A DNA stretch of 64,000 nucleotides from Pseudaminobacter sp040045035 (GTDB lineage: Bacteria > Pseudomonadota > Alphaproteobacteria > Rhizobiales > Rhizobiaceae): positions 248,001 through 312,000 of the forward strand of contig NZ_JBDZDS010000004.1 of NCBI RefSeq assembly GCF_040045035.1, given 5' to 3'. A program made the translations under genes and the position numbers. Positions 42,941-52,702 of this stretch are shown here, in pieces (the first letter of the stretch is position 1; every line of letters starts with the position of its first letter). The notes under the pieces were generated by a model. It searched no databases, was not told where the DNA came from, and saw nothing but the letters and a program-made list of their open reading frames with translations.

Positions 42941-43117
42941 CTAAAGGTGGGCAGGGGCCTGAGGCTCTCGTGTATAGGTTTCTCGATTACTAGACTGGAA
43001 GTCTTCGAGTTTCTGCGGATCGAAGTTGAAGACGTGACTAATCCTGGAAGCGAGCCTGTCAGCGGCTTCACGAATGGCCGACACTTGCTCATCGCGCAGA
43101 GTCATTTGTTCGTTCAT
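42941..43117 (-). CDS. Small ORF (58 aa) divergent to the dCTP deaminase gene
   Basis: A 58-residue ORF has a very strong ribosome site (GGAGGAGAAGAAC then ATG), which decides this start. The peptide is MNEQMTLRDEQVSAIREAADRL, then a helical and acidic part, ending PQAPAHL. No family is recognised. It is divergent from the dCTP deaminase gene with a 98-bp shared promoter region, and lies next to the integrase. It could be a regulator or antitoxin-like partner, but that is speculation. Confidence 0.6.
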   Translation of the reverse strand: MNEQMTLRDEQVSAIREAADRLASRISHVFNFDPQKLEDFQSSNRETYTREPQAPAHL

Positions 43118-43164
43118 GTTCTTCTCCTCCAGCAGGCGATTCGTTCGTGTCACCATAGTTCGTA

Positions 43165-43211
43165 GGGAACTCTCAGGGCTAGTGGAATCAGTTAACTCCG
43201 TTTAGGTTCCC
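43165..43211 (+). promoter_or_regulatory. Inverted repeat in leader of the dCTP deaminase gene
   Basis: GGGAAC (43165-43170) and GTTCCC (43206-43211) are inverted repeats flanking about 35 bases. The right arm ends 4 bp before the deaminase ATG, where a ribosome site would lie. No good Shine-Dalgarno sequence is otherwise visible. A leader hairpin or operator controlling translation is possible; AvcD homologues in Vibrio are held in check by a small RNA encoded upstream (AvcI). Confidence 0.35.
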
Positions 43212-43215
43212 AAAG

Positions 43216-44793
43216 ATGTCAAACTCGCGACTTATCGAGCATCCAGAATTGGTCTTTGGCCTTGCCGGCCCTCTCGGGGTCGATCTCGATGCGCTGAGTG
43301 ACAGCCTCTCACACTCGCTCCGATCAGTTGGCTACCAAGCGGTTAGCATCAAGTTAACAGAGGAGATGCGTGCATACACTGCTGACATCCCTCTGCCCCA
43401 GTCCGGCGCGTATCATGATCAGATTGCAGCCAAAATGGACTATGCCACGGACCTTTGCCGGAAGTATGACGGTCCGTCCACAATGGCACTGATTGCTATC
43501 GACGCAATTCAGCGCCGAAGGGGAGAGCTGACAGGCTCAATAAAGATCCCCAAAGAGTCCACCGCATACGTCGTCCGACAGCTGAAACGCCCTGACGAGG
43601 TGACTCGTCTAAGACGAGTCTATGGGAAGCAGTTCGTCCTGATCTCTGCCTATACGGCAGTCGAGGAACGCTTCAACAGAGTCTTCGAGCGCATCCAGCG
43701 ATCGATCTCTACCCGCGCATCGACTGCTGAGGTGAAGTTTGAGACGAACAAGATCCTGGATCGAGACGCAGATGAAGACGACATCAACGGACAGCACATA
43801 CGAGACACATTTTACCTAGCTGATGTTTTCGTTGATGCGAACACGCGTCAGGACATGGACAGAACCATCGACCGGTTTGTGAAAGGTTTGTTCGGGAAAA
43901 CTGACGTCTCTCCTACCAAAGACGAATACGGCATGTATGCCGCGAAATCAGCATCACTTCGATCTGCGGATCTTTCTCGCCAAGTCGGAGCTGCTATTTT
44001 CTCAGACGGTGGCGAGATAATTACTCAAGGATGCAATGAAGTTCCAAAAGCCTTCGGCGGGACCTACTGGGATCAGGAGCAGCCAGATTTCAGAGACGTA
44101 AAGCTCGGTTACGACCCTAATGAGGCACTGAAAAAGCAGATACTAAAAGAAGTGGTAGAGCGCCTACATGATGCAGGGATGCTATCAGACACCTGCAAGT
44201 CAATCGGGGCTGTCGATGAAATCGTCTCCGCGCTAACCGTGAAGGAAAAGGATGGCGTCGGAGCCACCATCAAGAAGGGCCCCTTGGTGGACGCTGCCAT
44301 CATGGATCTGACAGAATACGGGCGAGTTGTTCATGCCGAAATGGTTGCAATTTGTGACGCGGCTCGCATCGGTAGGAGTGTTCGAGGCGGAACCCTATTT
44401 TGCACGACATTTCCCTGCCATAACTGCACTAAACACATAATAGCAGCAGGCGTCAGACGGGTCGTCTACATCGAACCCTACCCAAAGAGCAGGGCCCATG
44501 AGCTACATGGGCACGAACTCTCGATTGAAAGCGAAAGCCTCGATAAGGTTGCCTTCGTGCCCTTCATAGGTATCTCGCCCTTTCGTTATCGAGACATTTT
44601 TCAGAAGGGGCGGCGCAAGAACCGGGACGGCACTGCTATGAGTTGGATGGCGGGCTCGCCTTCCCCGATGTTAGATGCAGGCTTGGGAATCTACGTGGAT
44701 ACCGAAGTTGGGGAACTTTTGTCTCTAACGGGTTACTACGACGACAAAGAACCAATGGCTGAAGCAAAGCCATCTGCTGAGACAGCGGCATAA
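43216..44793 (+). CDS. AvcD-type anti-phage dCTP deaminase
   Basis: The 525-residue protein joins an N-terminal P-loop-like domain (LVFGLAGPLGVDLDALSDSL; the motif lacks the usual GKS/T Lys) to a C-terminal zinc-dependent deoxycytidylate-type deaminase. Zn/catalytic residues are His373 and Glu375 (VVHAEMVAICDAA) and Cys401/Cys404 (FPCHNCTKH). The two-domain layout is that of AvcD-type enzymes, which deplete dCTP and so block phage DNA synthesis when activated by infection. GC is lower and codon use differs from the chromosome, showing transfer. It is the likely second defence gene of island A. Confidence 0.85.
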   Translation: MSNSRLIEHPELVFGLAGPLGVDLDALSDSLSHSLRSVGYQAVSIKLTEEMRAYTADIPLPQSGAYHDQIAAKMDYATDLCRKYDGPSTMALIAIDAIQRRRGELTGSIKIPKESTAYVVRQLKRPDEVTRLRRVYGKQFVLISAYTAVEERFNRVFERIQRSISTRASTAEVKFETNKILDRDADEDDINGQHIRDTFYLADVFVDANTRQDMDRTIDRFVKGLFGKTDVSPTKDEYGMYAAKSASLRSADLSRQVGAAIFSDGGEIITQGCNEVPKAFGGTYWDQEQPDFRDVKLGYDPNEALKKQILKEVVERLHDAGMLSDTCKSIGAVDEIVSALTVKEKDGVGATIKKGPLVDAAIMDLTEYGRVVHAEMVAICDAARIGRSVRGGTLFCTTFPCHNCTKHIIAAGVRRVVYIEPYPKSRAHELHGHELSIESESLDKVAFVPFIGISPFRYRDIFQKGRRKNRDGTAMSWMAGSPSPMLDAGLGIYVDTEVGELLSLTGYYDDKEPMAEAKPSAETAA

Positions 44794-44865
44794 TGTGGCT
44801 GAATCGTGCCGATACAGCCTAGCCCAGCAGGTGTTAATAGCCGCACAAGGTCCCAAATAGAGGTT

Positions 44866-44904
44866 CAGACGCTTCGGAGAGCAGCTTTCCCACGGAAGCG
44901 TCTG
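44866..44904 (+). terminator. Hairpin downstream of dCTP deaminase
   Basis: A perfect 10-bp inverted repeat (CAGACGCTTC / GAAGCGTCTG) with a 19-base loop starts 72 bp after the deaminase stop. There is no T-run, so it may be a weak or Rho-assisted terminator or an RNA-stabilising structure. Confidence 0.4.
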
Positions 44905-45003
44905 CCTACCAAAATATCCCATTCGCTAGATCTGAGCGCTGCCTAAGTAAGGCAGTAGCGGCGATGCTCTGTCGAGCGTCGACTTGGCCGATGGGTGGCA
45001 GGG

Positions 45004-45375
<372 letters not shown>

Positions 45376-45462
45376 AATTTGCTGCGTTCCTGCGCCTTTT
45401 TGATCAATGGCATGTCTGGCTTATGGTCCGGCCGAACGAATAGTCTCGATTCGAGGAATTGC

Positions 45463-45669
45463 ATGATCACAGGTGAACTCCGCTCGAAGGTCGATGCCGT
45501 ATGGAACGCCTTCTGGGCGGGCGGCATCGCCAATCCGATCGAGGTGATCGAGCAAATCACCTGCCTGCTTTTCATGCGTGGGCTGCTGCTGGCCCCGGCG
45601 CGCATCCTTGCGCGTGCGCTTGGCCTCGACCATTCCGAGCGGCTTGCTGCCATCCGGCCAAAGAGGTAA
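45463..45669 (+). pseudogene. Relic of a second hsdM (N-terminal fragment)
   Basis: From an ATG at 45463 the frame reads MITGELRSKVDAVWNAFWAGGIANPIEVIEQITCLLFMRGL, the conserved N-terminus of a different HsdM class (HsdM_N domain). After about 40 residues it diverges into unrelated sequence and stops at 45669, so only some 8% of a normal HsdM remains. Together with the hsdR 3' relic at 37.2-37.46 kb, also on the plus strand, it points to a lost type I system. Confidence 0.75.
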
Positions 45670-45790
45670 GGGTCGGGCTGGGGCTATTTGGGTTCGGCGG
45701 CCGTGACAGATGGCAGTGGTCTCTGCATCTTTTGCTGGCTCTTAGCAGCGCAGTTACCATCATCTTGTATTCTCGCGAGAACACTGACCG

Positions 45791-47809
45791 ATGCACGCAA
45801 ATTCGATTCCCGTAAGCCGCCTGCTGCTGCTCGCGGTAACCACGTTGGTATCCAGCAAGGCCGCTCTGGCGTCGGACGGGCCCTCGCTGTGGGGTCTCGA
45901 AATGGTGGGGCGAAACTATGCCCTTGAGAAGGGATACAGCGGCGCGGGGGTAAAGGTCGGCGTCATGGACGAAGCGGCGCGCTACACCCATCAGGAGTTT
46001 GCCGACCGATGGATGGGTGGCTTCAATGTCGATGGCTCGCCCTATGGCCCGATTGCTCCGCACGGCACCCACGTATCTGGAACGATCGCGGGAGAGCATG
46101 TCGGCGTTGCTCCCGGCAGTCTGCTATATGGCATCAACTGGTCCGTCCTTAATGGCGACACCGGTTATGCCAACGGTTACCGGTGGGGCCTTGCGCAGGG
46201 TATTCGCCTCTTCAGCAATTCATGGGGGCTAAATCTCATCGATCCTGATACCGGGATTAAAAGAAGTATCACGATCAACGACATCTCACGCGAAGATCTC
46301 GAGAGCGGCCTGCCGCAAACGCTCAGCGCATTGGTTGATTCAGCCGTCGCAGGAAGTGTCCAGGTCTTCGCGACCGGGAACGATGCAATGATTCAGCCCG
46401 GTATTTTGGCAAGCCTGCCATACTACTACCCCCAATTGCAGCCGCACTGGATCGCCGTGACGGCTGTCGGACCGACAGGCGTTCTGGCCAGCTACGCGAA
46501 CATGTGCGGTGTCGCTGCGGCCTGGTGCATCGCGGCACCCGGGGGAGACGGATCGGGCGACGACGGAATTTGGTCGGCGGGGCCGAACAGCGACGACTAT
46601 TACGTGTCGATGGACGGAACATCGATGGCAACGCCACATGTCACAGGCGTGATGGCCATCGCCGCGCAGATGTTTCCAGATGCCACCTATTCGCAACTGG
46701 CTCAACTGGTGCTGCAGACGGCCACAGACATTGGCGAGCGGGGCATAGACCCTGTTTATGGTTGGGGCCTGCTCAATCTTCGCAACATTGTCGACACCCT
46801 CGAGCCGGCGACCGGCGACATCTTCGCCGGCGCGGCCTGGTCGCGGTTCACTGCAATGGATCGTGTCACTCAGGTCATGAGAAACCGGCTCCAGGCGCCG
46901 ACTGGCTACGACAGCAACGCAACATCGACCATTGCATTCTCGGACGCGGGGCGCACACCAGCGGGACCGAGCGGCTGGCTGACACCCGTCTATGGAACCG
47001 CATCTCTGGCAGCAAGCGCATCGTTTTCGGCGCATGACAGCGAAACTGCCGGCCTTATCGGCGGCATCGATCTCATCGCCGATACGGAACGGCAGTTCGG
47101 CATCGTCGGTGGCTTCACGCACGCCCGGCTGACCACCACTGGCAAGGACAACTCCGCAACGGCCACCAATGTTCACCTTGGCGCCTATGGCAGGTGGGCC
47201 GCCGGTGGCTGGTTCGCTGACGGAACCGCGCAATTTGCACACTTCGACCAGTCGATCATCCGCCGTTCGATTTCCGGAGCAACGGGCACCAGCGTCGCGC
47301 CGACCGGCGGGTCGAATGTCACCGGTCTCGGAACGGAGGTCGGCTTGCGTGCTGGTCACCGCTTCGAGTTGGACGACCTAGGATCCCTTTCTCCCTATGC
47401 ATCGATTACGACGCGATGGCAGCATGCAAATGCGGCAAGCGAAACCGGCGCCGGAATATTTTCCTTGACCGTGCCGTCGGCCGAATACGTGCAGATCGAG
47501 GCCGGTCCGGGCTTTCGCATCGAGTCCACGCCGATTGCGTTGACGCATCATACGCTTCGACTGGCGGGAGATATTTCCTACACCCGGCTGGCGGGCGACA
47601 GGAACCTCCATGTTCCCGTCGAACTTTTCGGACGCACGTTGGACGCACGCACTGGCGCCCTTGGAGGCGATGTCCTACGCCTTGCTGCAGACGCCAATCT
47701 GACTTCCGCAAGCACCACCGGGATGAATTGGTTTGCCGCCTATGATGGCGCATTCCAGAAACGCGCGTCGTTGCACACGGTGACATTGGGCGCCCGCATG
47801 CGGTTTTGA
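45791..47809 (+). CDS. Subtilisin-like (S8) autotransporter serine protease
   Basis: The 672-residue protein has a Sec signal peptide (residues 1-28, ending SKAALAS) and an S8 protease passenger with the triad Asp60 (VGVMDEA), His91 (HGTHVSGTIAG) and Ser278 (DGTSMATPHVTG), with oxyanion Asn197 (ATGND). From about residue 400 a C-terminal beta-barrel follows, ending in the outer-membrane signature GARMRF. The passenger is short, with no long beta-helix. The catalytic Asp context is DEA rather than the usual D-S/T-G. It is the main cargo of island B; a surface protease acting on host or bacterial proteins is expected. Confidence 0.9.
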   Translation: MHANSIPVSRLLLLAVTTLVSSKAALASDGPSLWGLEMVGRNYALEKGYSGAGVKVGVMDEAARYTHQEFADRWMGGFNVDGSPYGPIAPHGTHVSGTIAGEHVGVAPGSLLYGINWSVLNGDTGYANGYRWGLAQGIRLFSNSWGLNLIDPDTGIKRSITINDISREDLESGLPQTLSALVDSAVAGSVQVFATGNDAMIQPGILASLPYYYPQLQPHWIAVTAVGPTGVLASYANMCGVAAAWCIAAPGGDGSGDDGIWSAGPNSDDYYVSMDGTSMATPHVTGVMAIAAQMFPDATYSQLAQLVLQTATDIGERGIDPVYGWGLLNLRNIVDTLEPATGDIFAGAAWSRFTAMDRVTQVMRNRLQAPTGYDSNATSTIAFSDAGRTPAGPSGWLTPVYGTASLAASASFSAHDSETAGLIGGIDLIADTERQFGIVGGFTHARLTTTGKDNSATATNVHLGAYGRWAAGGWFADGTAQFAHFDQSIIRRSISGATGTSVAPTGGSNVTGLGTEVGLRAGHRFELDDLGSLSPYASITTRWQHANAASETGAGIFSLTVPSAEYVQIEAGPGFRIESTPIALTHHTLRLAGDISYTRLAGDRNLHVPVELFGRTLDARTGALGGDVLRLAADANLTSASTTGMNWFAAYDGAFQKRASLHTVTLGARMRF

Positions 47810-48138
47810 ATAGTCCCTTAGCAACTCCGTTTACGCGCAGCTTGTTCTGCCGGGTCGAATGGCTGGGCGCCCTTCAGCAGGGTGACAAGCTGACCTTGGC
47901 TGTGCATGCCGGTCTTTTGAAAGATGCGCTCAAGATATGTGCGGGCGGTGGCGAACGGCGGAGACCGCAAAGGCCTTCACCGACTGGGCCCTGCGGATAA
48001 GGCGACAAGGATTTTGGCTTCACCGTAAAGAAAGTCATGCAACGCCATCGCACGCAGACTGTCGTGAGCGAAAGCGCGACGGATGCCGATCCAGGCTGTC
48101 GCCGGAGCAAACGAGGACGCGGCCAAAATGTCCGCCAA

Positions 48139-48436
<298 letters not shown>

Positions 48437-48490
48437 TGAGGCCGTGCCGGAGCAAGCGGCTGAGCGCGTGCCCGGCAGGGCGCGGGGGCC

Positions 48491-49591
48491 CTACGATCGC
48501 GCTTCTGCGAAAGAGACAAGGCGGCGGCGCCTTTCGTCCCAAAGCGCGAGATTGATGCTGGCCAGGCTCTTGCCGAATGTGAGCTTGACGCGCTCGCTTG
48601 CCGCGCGGAGCTCTGCGCTGTCATTGAAGCATGCCTGCAATCGATAGAACGGAACGCGGCTGCAGAGATGATGAATGTGGTGCAGGCCGATCGAGCCGGT
48701 GATCCACTGCGCGGCGCGAGGCAGCACATACCAGGAGCTGCCGCCAAACGCGGCGACATGCAGATCCCACGCGTCGCCCTTGTCCCAACGCGTCTCCTCG
48801 AACTGGTGCTGTATGTAGAACAGCCAGCCGCCGGCCCATGCGCCCATGACCACCACGGGCAGCACCGCAAGCATAGCCGCCCAGCCCGACAGCCAGACCA
48901 GCGCGCCATAGAAAGCGACCAGCGCCAGATTGAGCCCGCCCGCGCTGCGCCATGCGTCCACGCGGGGTATCGCGTCGTTGTATGGAAGCCGGTGCACTAC
49001 GAGAAAATAGAGCGGAACACCGAGAACGATAAGGACCACCGGATTGCGGTAGATGCGATACATCAGCCGTTGACGGGTGTTCATCGCCTCGTATTCGGCG
49101 ACCGTCCTGGTGTTGATGTCGCCGATGCCGCGCTTGTCGAGATTTCCCGAAGAGCCGTGGTGGGCCGCGTGCGCCTTCTGCCAAAGCGTGTAGGGGGTAA
49201 ATGTAAGCACGCTGAGCGAGCGCCCGATCAAGCGGTTTGCCAGGCGCGAACTGGTGAAGGAGCCATGACCGCAATCGTGCTGGATCGCGAAAAGCCGGAC
49301 CAGAAATGCCGCGCAAGCCGGAGCCAGCAGCGCCACCAGGGCCCATCGCCAGCCACCGAGCAATGGCCCGGCATAGGCGGTCAGCCAGACCAGCGTCGCG
49401 GCGATCGTCAGGAAGGGGGCGAGCGTGAGGGCCAACTCGACTGTCGCTCGACCGTTGTCGGGATCGCGAAAGCGCTGGCAATGTGACACGAGCCGACGAA
49501 CGAGTGCCCTTTCGGCCGCATGATCGACTGTGAGGGGGACACTGTCTGCAGGAATCGGGTCGCCCTCGCTGGACGGCATCAGCTGGTTCAT
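48491..49591 (-). CDS. Membrane fatty acid desaturase
   Basis: The 366-residue protein has the three His boxes of acyl-lipid desaturases: HDCGH (105-109), HAAHH (141-145) and HHIHH (about 303-307). Between them are several membrane helices (about 55-75, 83-100, 185-200, 225-260). It binds two Fe ions and inserts a double bond (delta-12/omega-6-like class) into membrane acyl chains, with electrons from ferredoxin or cytochrome. It lies just outside the right attachment repeat and reads towards it, so it is the first chromosomal gene. Confidence 0.9.
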   Translation of the reverse strand: MNQLMPSSEGDPIPADSVPLTVDHAAERALVRRLVSHCQRFRDPDNGRATVELALTLAPFLTIAATLVWLTAYAGPLLGGWRWALVALLAPACAAFLVRLFAIQHDCGHGSFTSSRLANRLIGRSLSVLTFTPYTLWQKAHAAHHGSSGNLDKRGIGDINTRTVAEYEAMNTRQRLMYRIYRNPVVLIVLGVPLYFLVVHRLPYNDAIPRVDAWRSAGGLNLALVAFYGALVWLSGWAAMLAVLPVVVMGAWAGGWLFYIQHQFEETRWDKGDAWDLHVAAFGGSSWYVLPRAAQWITGSIGLHHIHHLCSRVPFYRLQACFNDSAELRAASERVKLTFGKSLASINLALWDERRRRLVSFAEARS

Positions 49592-49900
49592 TCGGGCTTC
49601 GACCTTCTTGTTATCAATTGGCGCACGCGTCGCGCACCTGTCATTAAGGCGCTGCAGATGCGATGGCTAGTAAAACCGCTGTGGCAAATTGGCATCGATC
49701 TCGCCGCGGTTGCCGCTGCGATCCGGTGCGGCTTCGATATTGCACGGAAAGCGCTGCGTTGTTACCGCAGCGGCGGCCGTTTCTCAGGCATCAACCAAAA
49801 CACTGGTGGATTATCAGAACAAGCCGAGAGACGACCGCGTGGCCATAGGGCACATTCTTATTGGTTACGCCATGCCATTTGGCACCGAGACCTTTTGATC
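49592..49900. other. Gap between desaturase and secreted-protein gene
   Basis: No confident gene is present. One frame (49689-49898, TTG start) ends in protein-like sequence (STKTLVDYQNKPRDDRVAIGHILIGYAMPFGTETF) directly before the following gene and may be a further fragment of it or of a lost small gene. The divergent promoters of the desaturase and the secreted protein should lie here. Confidence 0.4.
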
Positions 49901-50329
49901 ATGTTTTTTTGGCCTGCGCTTCATCTATCTGAGCCTTACCCTTGCTGCCGGACCGGCCTTGGCGCAATCCGGCAAGGCCTTGCCTTTTGGGCTCGACCTG
50001 CCGCTTCCGCCGGTCGCCACCGCAATGCCTCCAGCTCGGCTCCGTCTGAAGGTCCGCCACTTGGCGAGTACTACTGCGACTATGGCGGAACGGGGCGTGG
50101 GCAGGTTTACGGTCCAGGGCGGGGCTTTTATCTCCTGGAAGGCGGCCGCTACCACGCCGAGGATGATGAGATCGGGACCTACACCTATGACCCGGCCACC
50201 GGAACAATTGCGTTCAGCGGTGGGTTTTTCGACACTATTGATGCGATTGGAGAATTCAAGGGCGGCTCCTACAATCAGATCGACATAGCCCCCGCAGATG
50301 GCGTCTACACCTTCTGCAGCTTGCAATAG
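49901..50329 (+). pseudogene. Small secreted protein gene with disrupted frame
   Basis: The C-terminal part (from GEYYCDYGGTGRGQVYGPGRGFYLLEGGRYHAEDDEIGTYTYDPATG to FCSLQ) reads well in the frame of the ATG at 49901. The matching signal peptide (LRFIYLSLTLAAGPALAQSGK, cleavage at ALA-Q) lies in a different frame. Dropping one T from the seven-T run right after the ATG would give MFFGLRFIYLSLTLAAGPALAQ, but a second compensating shift near 50030 is then needed. The gene is therefore degraded, mis-sequenced or phase-variable. No family is recognised. Confidence 0.55.
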
Positions 50330-50415
50330 AGTTGCTGCAGAGCGGGTTCGACGTCCTCACCGGCAAGGCATGCCGGCGAGCCCGCTTCCACAAGGTCCGG
50401 TCGATGATTGTCATG

Positions 50416-50447
50416 TTGGCAAGCATTTTTGCCATTCATGCTATATT
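50416..50447 (+). promoter_or_regulatory. Candidate promoter/operator of the efflux operon
   Basis: TTGGCA (50416-50421) and TATATT (50442-50447) could act as a promoter, although their 20-bp spacing is long. The same place holds an inverted repeat TGGCAA-N6-TTGCCA, a plausible operator. It lies 35-65 bp upstream of the FUSC gene in locally AT-rich DNA. Confidence 0.4.
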
Positions 50448-50480
50448 GGTAAAAATTCCCCGGTCGTTATGTGACAGCAC

Positions 50481-52493
50481 ATGTCGACGGCAACACGTCA
50501 GCCCAGCTTCTCCCCTCTCGGGGACGCCCTGCCGGCCGGCATCACTTGGCCCGCCGTGAATTTTGCCTTGCGCACGACGGCGGCCTCGCTGGTGGCCCTC
50601 TACATCGCCTTGCTCCTCGACTTCGACGAGCCGAAATGGGCGGCGATGACGGTCTGGGTCGTGGCCCAGGGCAGCCGCGGGATGAGCCTGTCGAAAAGCC
50701 AGTATCGGCTGTTGGGCACGGTCGTCGGCGCCGGGGTCGCGATCGCTCTCATCGCCGTCTTCGGCCAGGCACCGCAGCTCTTCTTCCTGGCGCTGGCGGC
50801 CTGGCTGGGGCTTTGCACCGGGCTGGCGACCGCCCTGCGCAACTTCCGCTCCTACGGTGCCGTGCTCGCCGGCTACACCGCCGCCATCATCGGCGTCAGT
50901 GCATCGAGCGAGCCGAACGCGGTCTTCGACATCGCAATCGCCCGCGTGGCCTATATCTGTCTCGGCATCGTCACCGAGGCCGTGTTTACGGCGGTCTTTG
51001 CCCCTGGCACACCGCTGACCGGCCTTCGCCATCGCCTCGACACCTTCGTGCGGCAGGTGGCGACCGCATGCGCTCGCGCGTTGCGCGGCGAGGACAACAG
51101 TGTCGTCTTGCAGCGGCTTTTCGCGGGGGCGGTGGATCTCGACGCCACAGGCGAATATGCCGCGGCCAGCTCGATCAGCGTGCGCCGGCGCTTCGGCCAC
51201 CTGCGCGGCGCGGTCGCCGCAAGCCTGGCGCAACTGGCCGCCGCCCAGACGCTGCGCGAATATCTCGCCCGCAACCCGGGGCCGCAGGACCCGCTGGTTG
51301 CCGAAACCGCGGACCTGCTGGACCGGGTTGCGCGGAATCCTGCGTCGAACGGCCCTGCCGTGGGGGCTTTCGTCAAGAAGATCGGCGAGCCCGTCGCCGA
51401 ACCGGGACGCGAAGCCGGTGGCCATCTCGCCCCTTCGCACCTGCAACTCGTCAACCGGCTGGAGCTGCTGCTCGCCAACACCCATGAAACCCTGGCGCGG
51501 CAGGCGCTGCTCGTCGATGCGAACGCACCGCCGTCACGCCTGTCGTTTCACTTCCATTTCGACCGTGTCGCGGCATGGGAGAATGCCCTGCGCTCCTTCG
51601 TCGCCGTGCTCTTGGCGGCCGCCTTCTGGATCGCCACCGCCTGGCCCTACGGGTCCGGTGCCGTCGTAATCGTCGCTGTCATCTGCTCTCTGTTCGCCCC
51701 ACGCCCGAATGCGATCGCCGCCGGTTTCGGCTTTTTCCAGGGAGCGGCAGCGGCCATCGTCGCTGCGACCGTCTGCAACTTCGCATTGCTGCCGGCCGTC
51801 TCCGACTTCGTGATGCTGGCGGCGGTGACCAGCCCCTTCCTCGTCGTCGGCGGCCTTGCGATGCGCTTTCAGCGCACCGCGGCGCCGGCGGCGAGCTTCA
51901 ACCTCTTCCTTTGGGATCTGATCAGCCCCGAGAACGGCGCTCGCCCAGATTTCATCGGCTTCATCAACAGCTCGCTTGCCCTGCTCGTCGGCATCACCTG
52001 CGGAACGCTGGTCTTCGCGCTACTCCTGCCCGAAGACCCGCTGCGCATCCGTCGTCGCCTGCACGCAGCCGTGCGGCACGACCTGGCGGCGATCGGCCGC
52101 AATCCGGAGCGCTGGTCGCAACATGCCTGGCTCAGCCGCACCGCGGACCGCTTCAGCAGGCAGATCGTGACCAGCCTGGCGGTTTCGCCCGAGGAGGGCG
52201 AGCGCGAGTTGCGGGGCATGCTGGCGTCACTGACCATCGGCCATGCGGCCATCGCCCTTCACGGCTTGCGTTCGGCGCATGCGTCCATCGCCTTCGCGAC
52301 CGGGCCGGTGTTGCGGCGGCTCGGCGACGGCGACCCGCAGCGCCTTGCGCGCATCTGCGAGTTGGCCGCGCGCCGGCTCACGCGGCGCGGCTTCGCCGGT
52401 GGCGACCGCAAATTGCTGAATGGCGCCTCGTTGCTGGAAGACATTGCCTACAGCGCCGTCGACCATGCCGATTTCCTGGAAGCGCCACGATGA
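50481..52493 (+). CDS. FUSC family inner-membrane efflux protein (AaeB-like)
   Basis: The 670-residue protein has two blocks of membrane helices (about residues 28-170 and 370-510), each followed by a soluble domain, the fusaric acid resistance/AaeB layout. The N-terminal FALRTTAASLVALYIALLLDFDEPKWAAMTVWVVAQ is a strong family signature. Such proteins export aromatic acids and related toxic compounds with a HlyD-type partner, which follows here with a DUF1656 protein between. It overlaps the DUF1656 start by 4 bp. Confidence 0.9.
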   Translation: MSTATRQPSFSPLGDALPAGITWPAVNFALRTTAASLVALYIALLLDFDEPKWAAMTVWVVAQGSRGMSLSKSQYRLLGTVVGAGVAIALIAVFGQAPQLFFLALAAWLGLCTGLATALRNFRSYGAVLAGYTAAIIGVSASSEPNAVFDIAIARVAYICLGIVTEAVFTAVFAPGTPLTGLRHRLDTFVRQVATACARALRGEDNSVVLQRLFAGAVDLDATGEYAAASSISVRRRFGHLRGAVAASLAQLAAAQTLREYLARNPGPQDPLVAETADLLDRVARNPASNGPAVGAFVKKIGEPVAEPGREAGGHLAPSHLQLVNRLELLLANTHETLARQALLVDANAPPSRLSFHFHFDRVAAWENALRSFVAVLLAAAFWIATAWPYGSGAVVIVAVICSLFAPRPNAIAAGFGFFQGAAAAIVAATVCNFALLPAVSDFVMLAAVTSPFLVVGGLAMRFQRTAAPAASFNLFLWDLISPENGARPDFIGFINSSLALLVGITCGTLVFALLLPEDPLRIRRRLHAAVRHDLAAIGRNPERWSQHAWLSRTADRFSRQIVTSLAVSPEEGERELRGMLASLTIGHAAIALHGLRSAHASIAFATGPVLRRLGDGDPQRLARICELAARRLTRRGFAGGDRKLLNGASLLEDIAYSAVDHADFLEAPR

Positions 52494-52702
52494 TCATGCG
52501 GGATTTCGTAATTGGCGGGGTTGTCGTGCCGGGCCTGCTTTTGGCGATGCTGCTGGCCTTTGCCGCAAGCCTCGTGCTGCGCAACGTGTTCGCGCTGGTG
52601 GGTTTGTATCGAGCAGTCTGGCACCCAGCCCTGTTCGACCTTGCGGTCTATGTGCTGCTGCTCTGGGGCATCGCTGAATTATCCCATTGGGTGTCGCCAT
52701 GA
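52490..52702 (+). CDS. DUF1656 small membrane protein (AaeX-like)
   Basis: A 70-residue protein with two transmembrane helices (about 7-30 and 45-65) shows the DUF1656 pattern (DFVIGGVVVPGLLLAMLLAF, then RNVFALVGLYRAVWHPALFDLAVYVLLLWG). The family almost always lies between FUSC and HlyD genes of aromatic-acid exporters. Both ends overlap neighbours at ATGA, showing translational coupling. Confidence 0.9.
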   Translation: MIMRDFVIGGVVVPGLLLAMLLAFAASLVLRNVFALVGLYRAVWHPALFDLAVYVLLLWGIAELSHWVSP

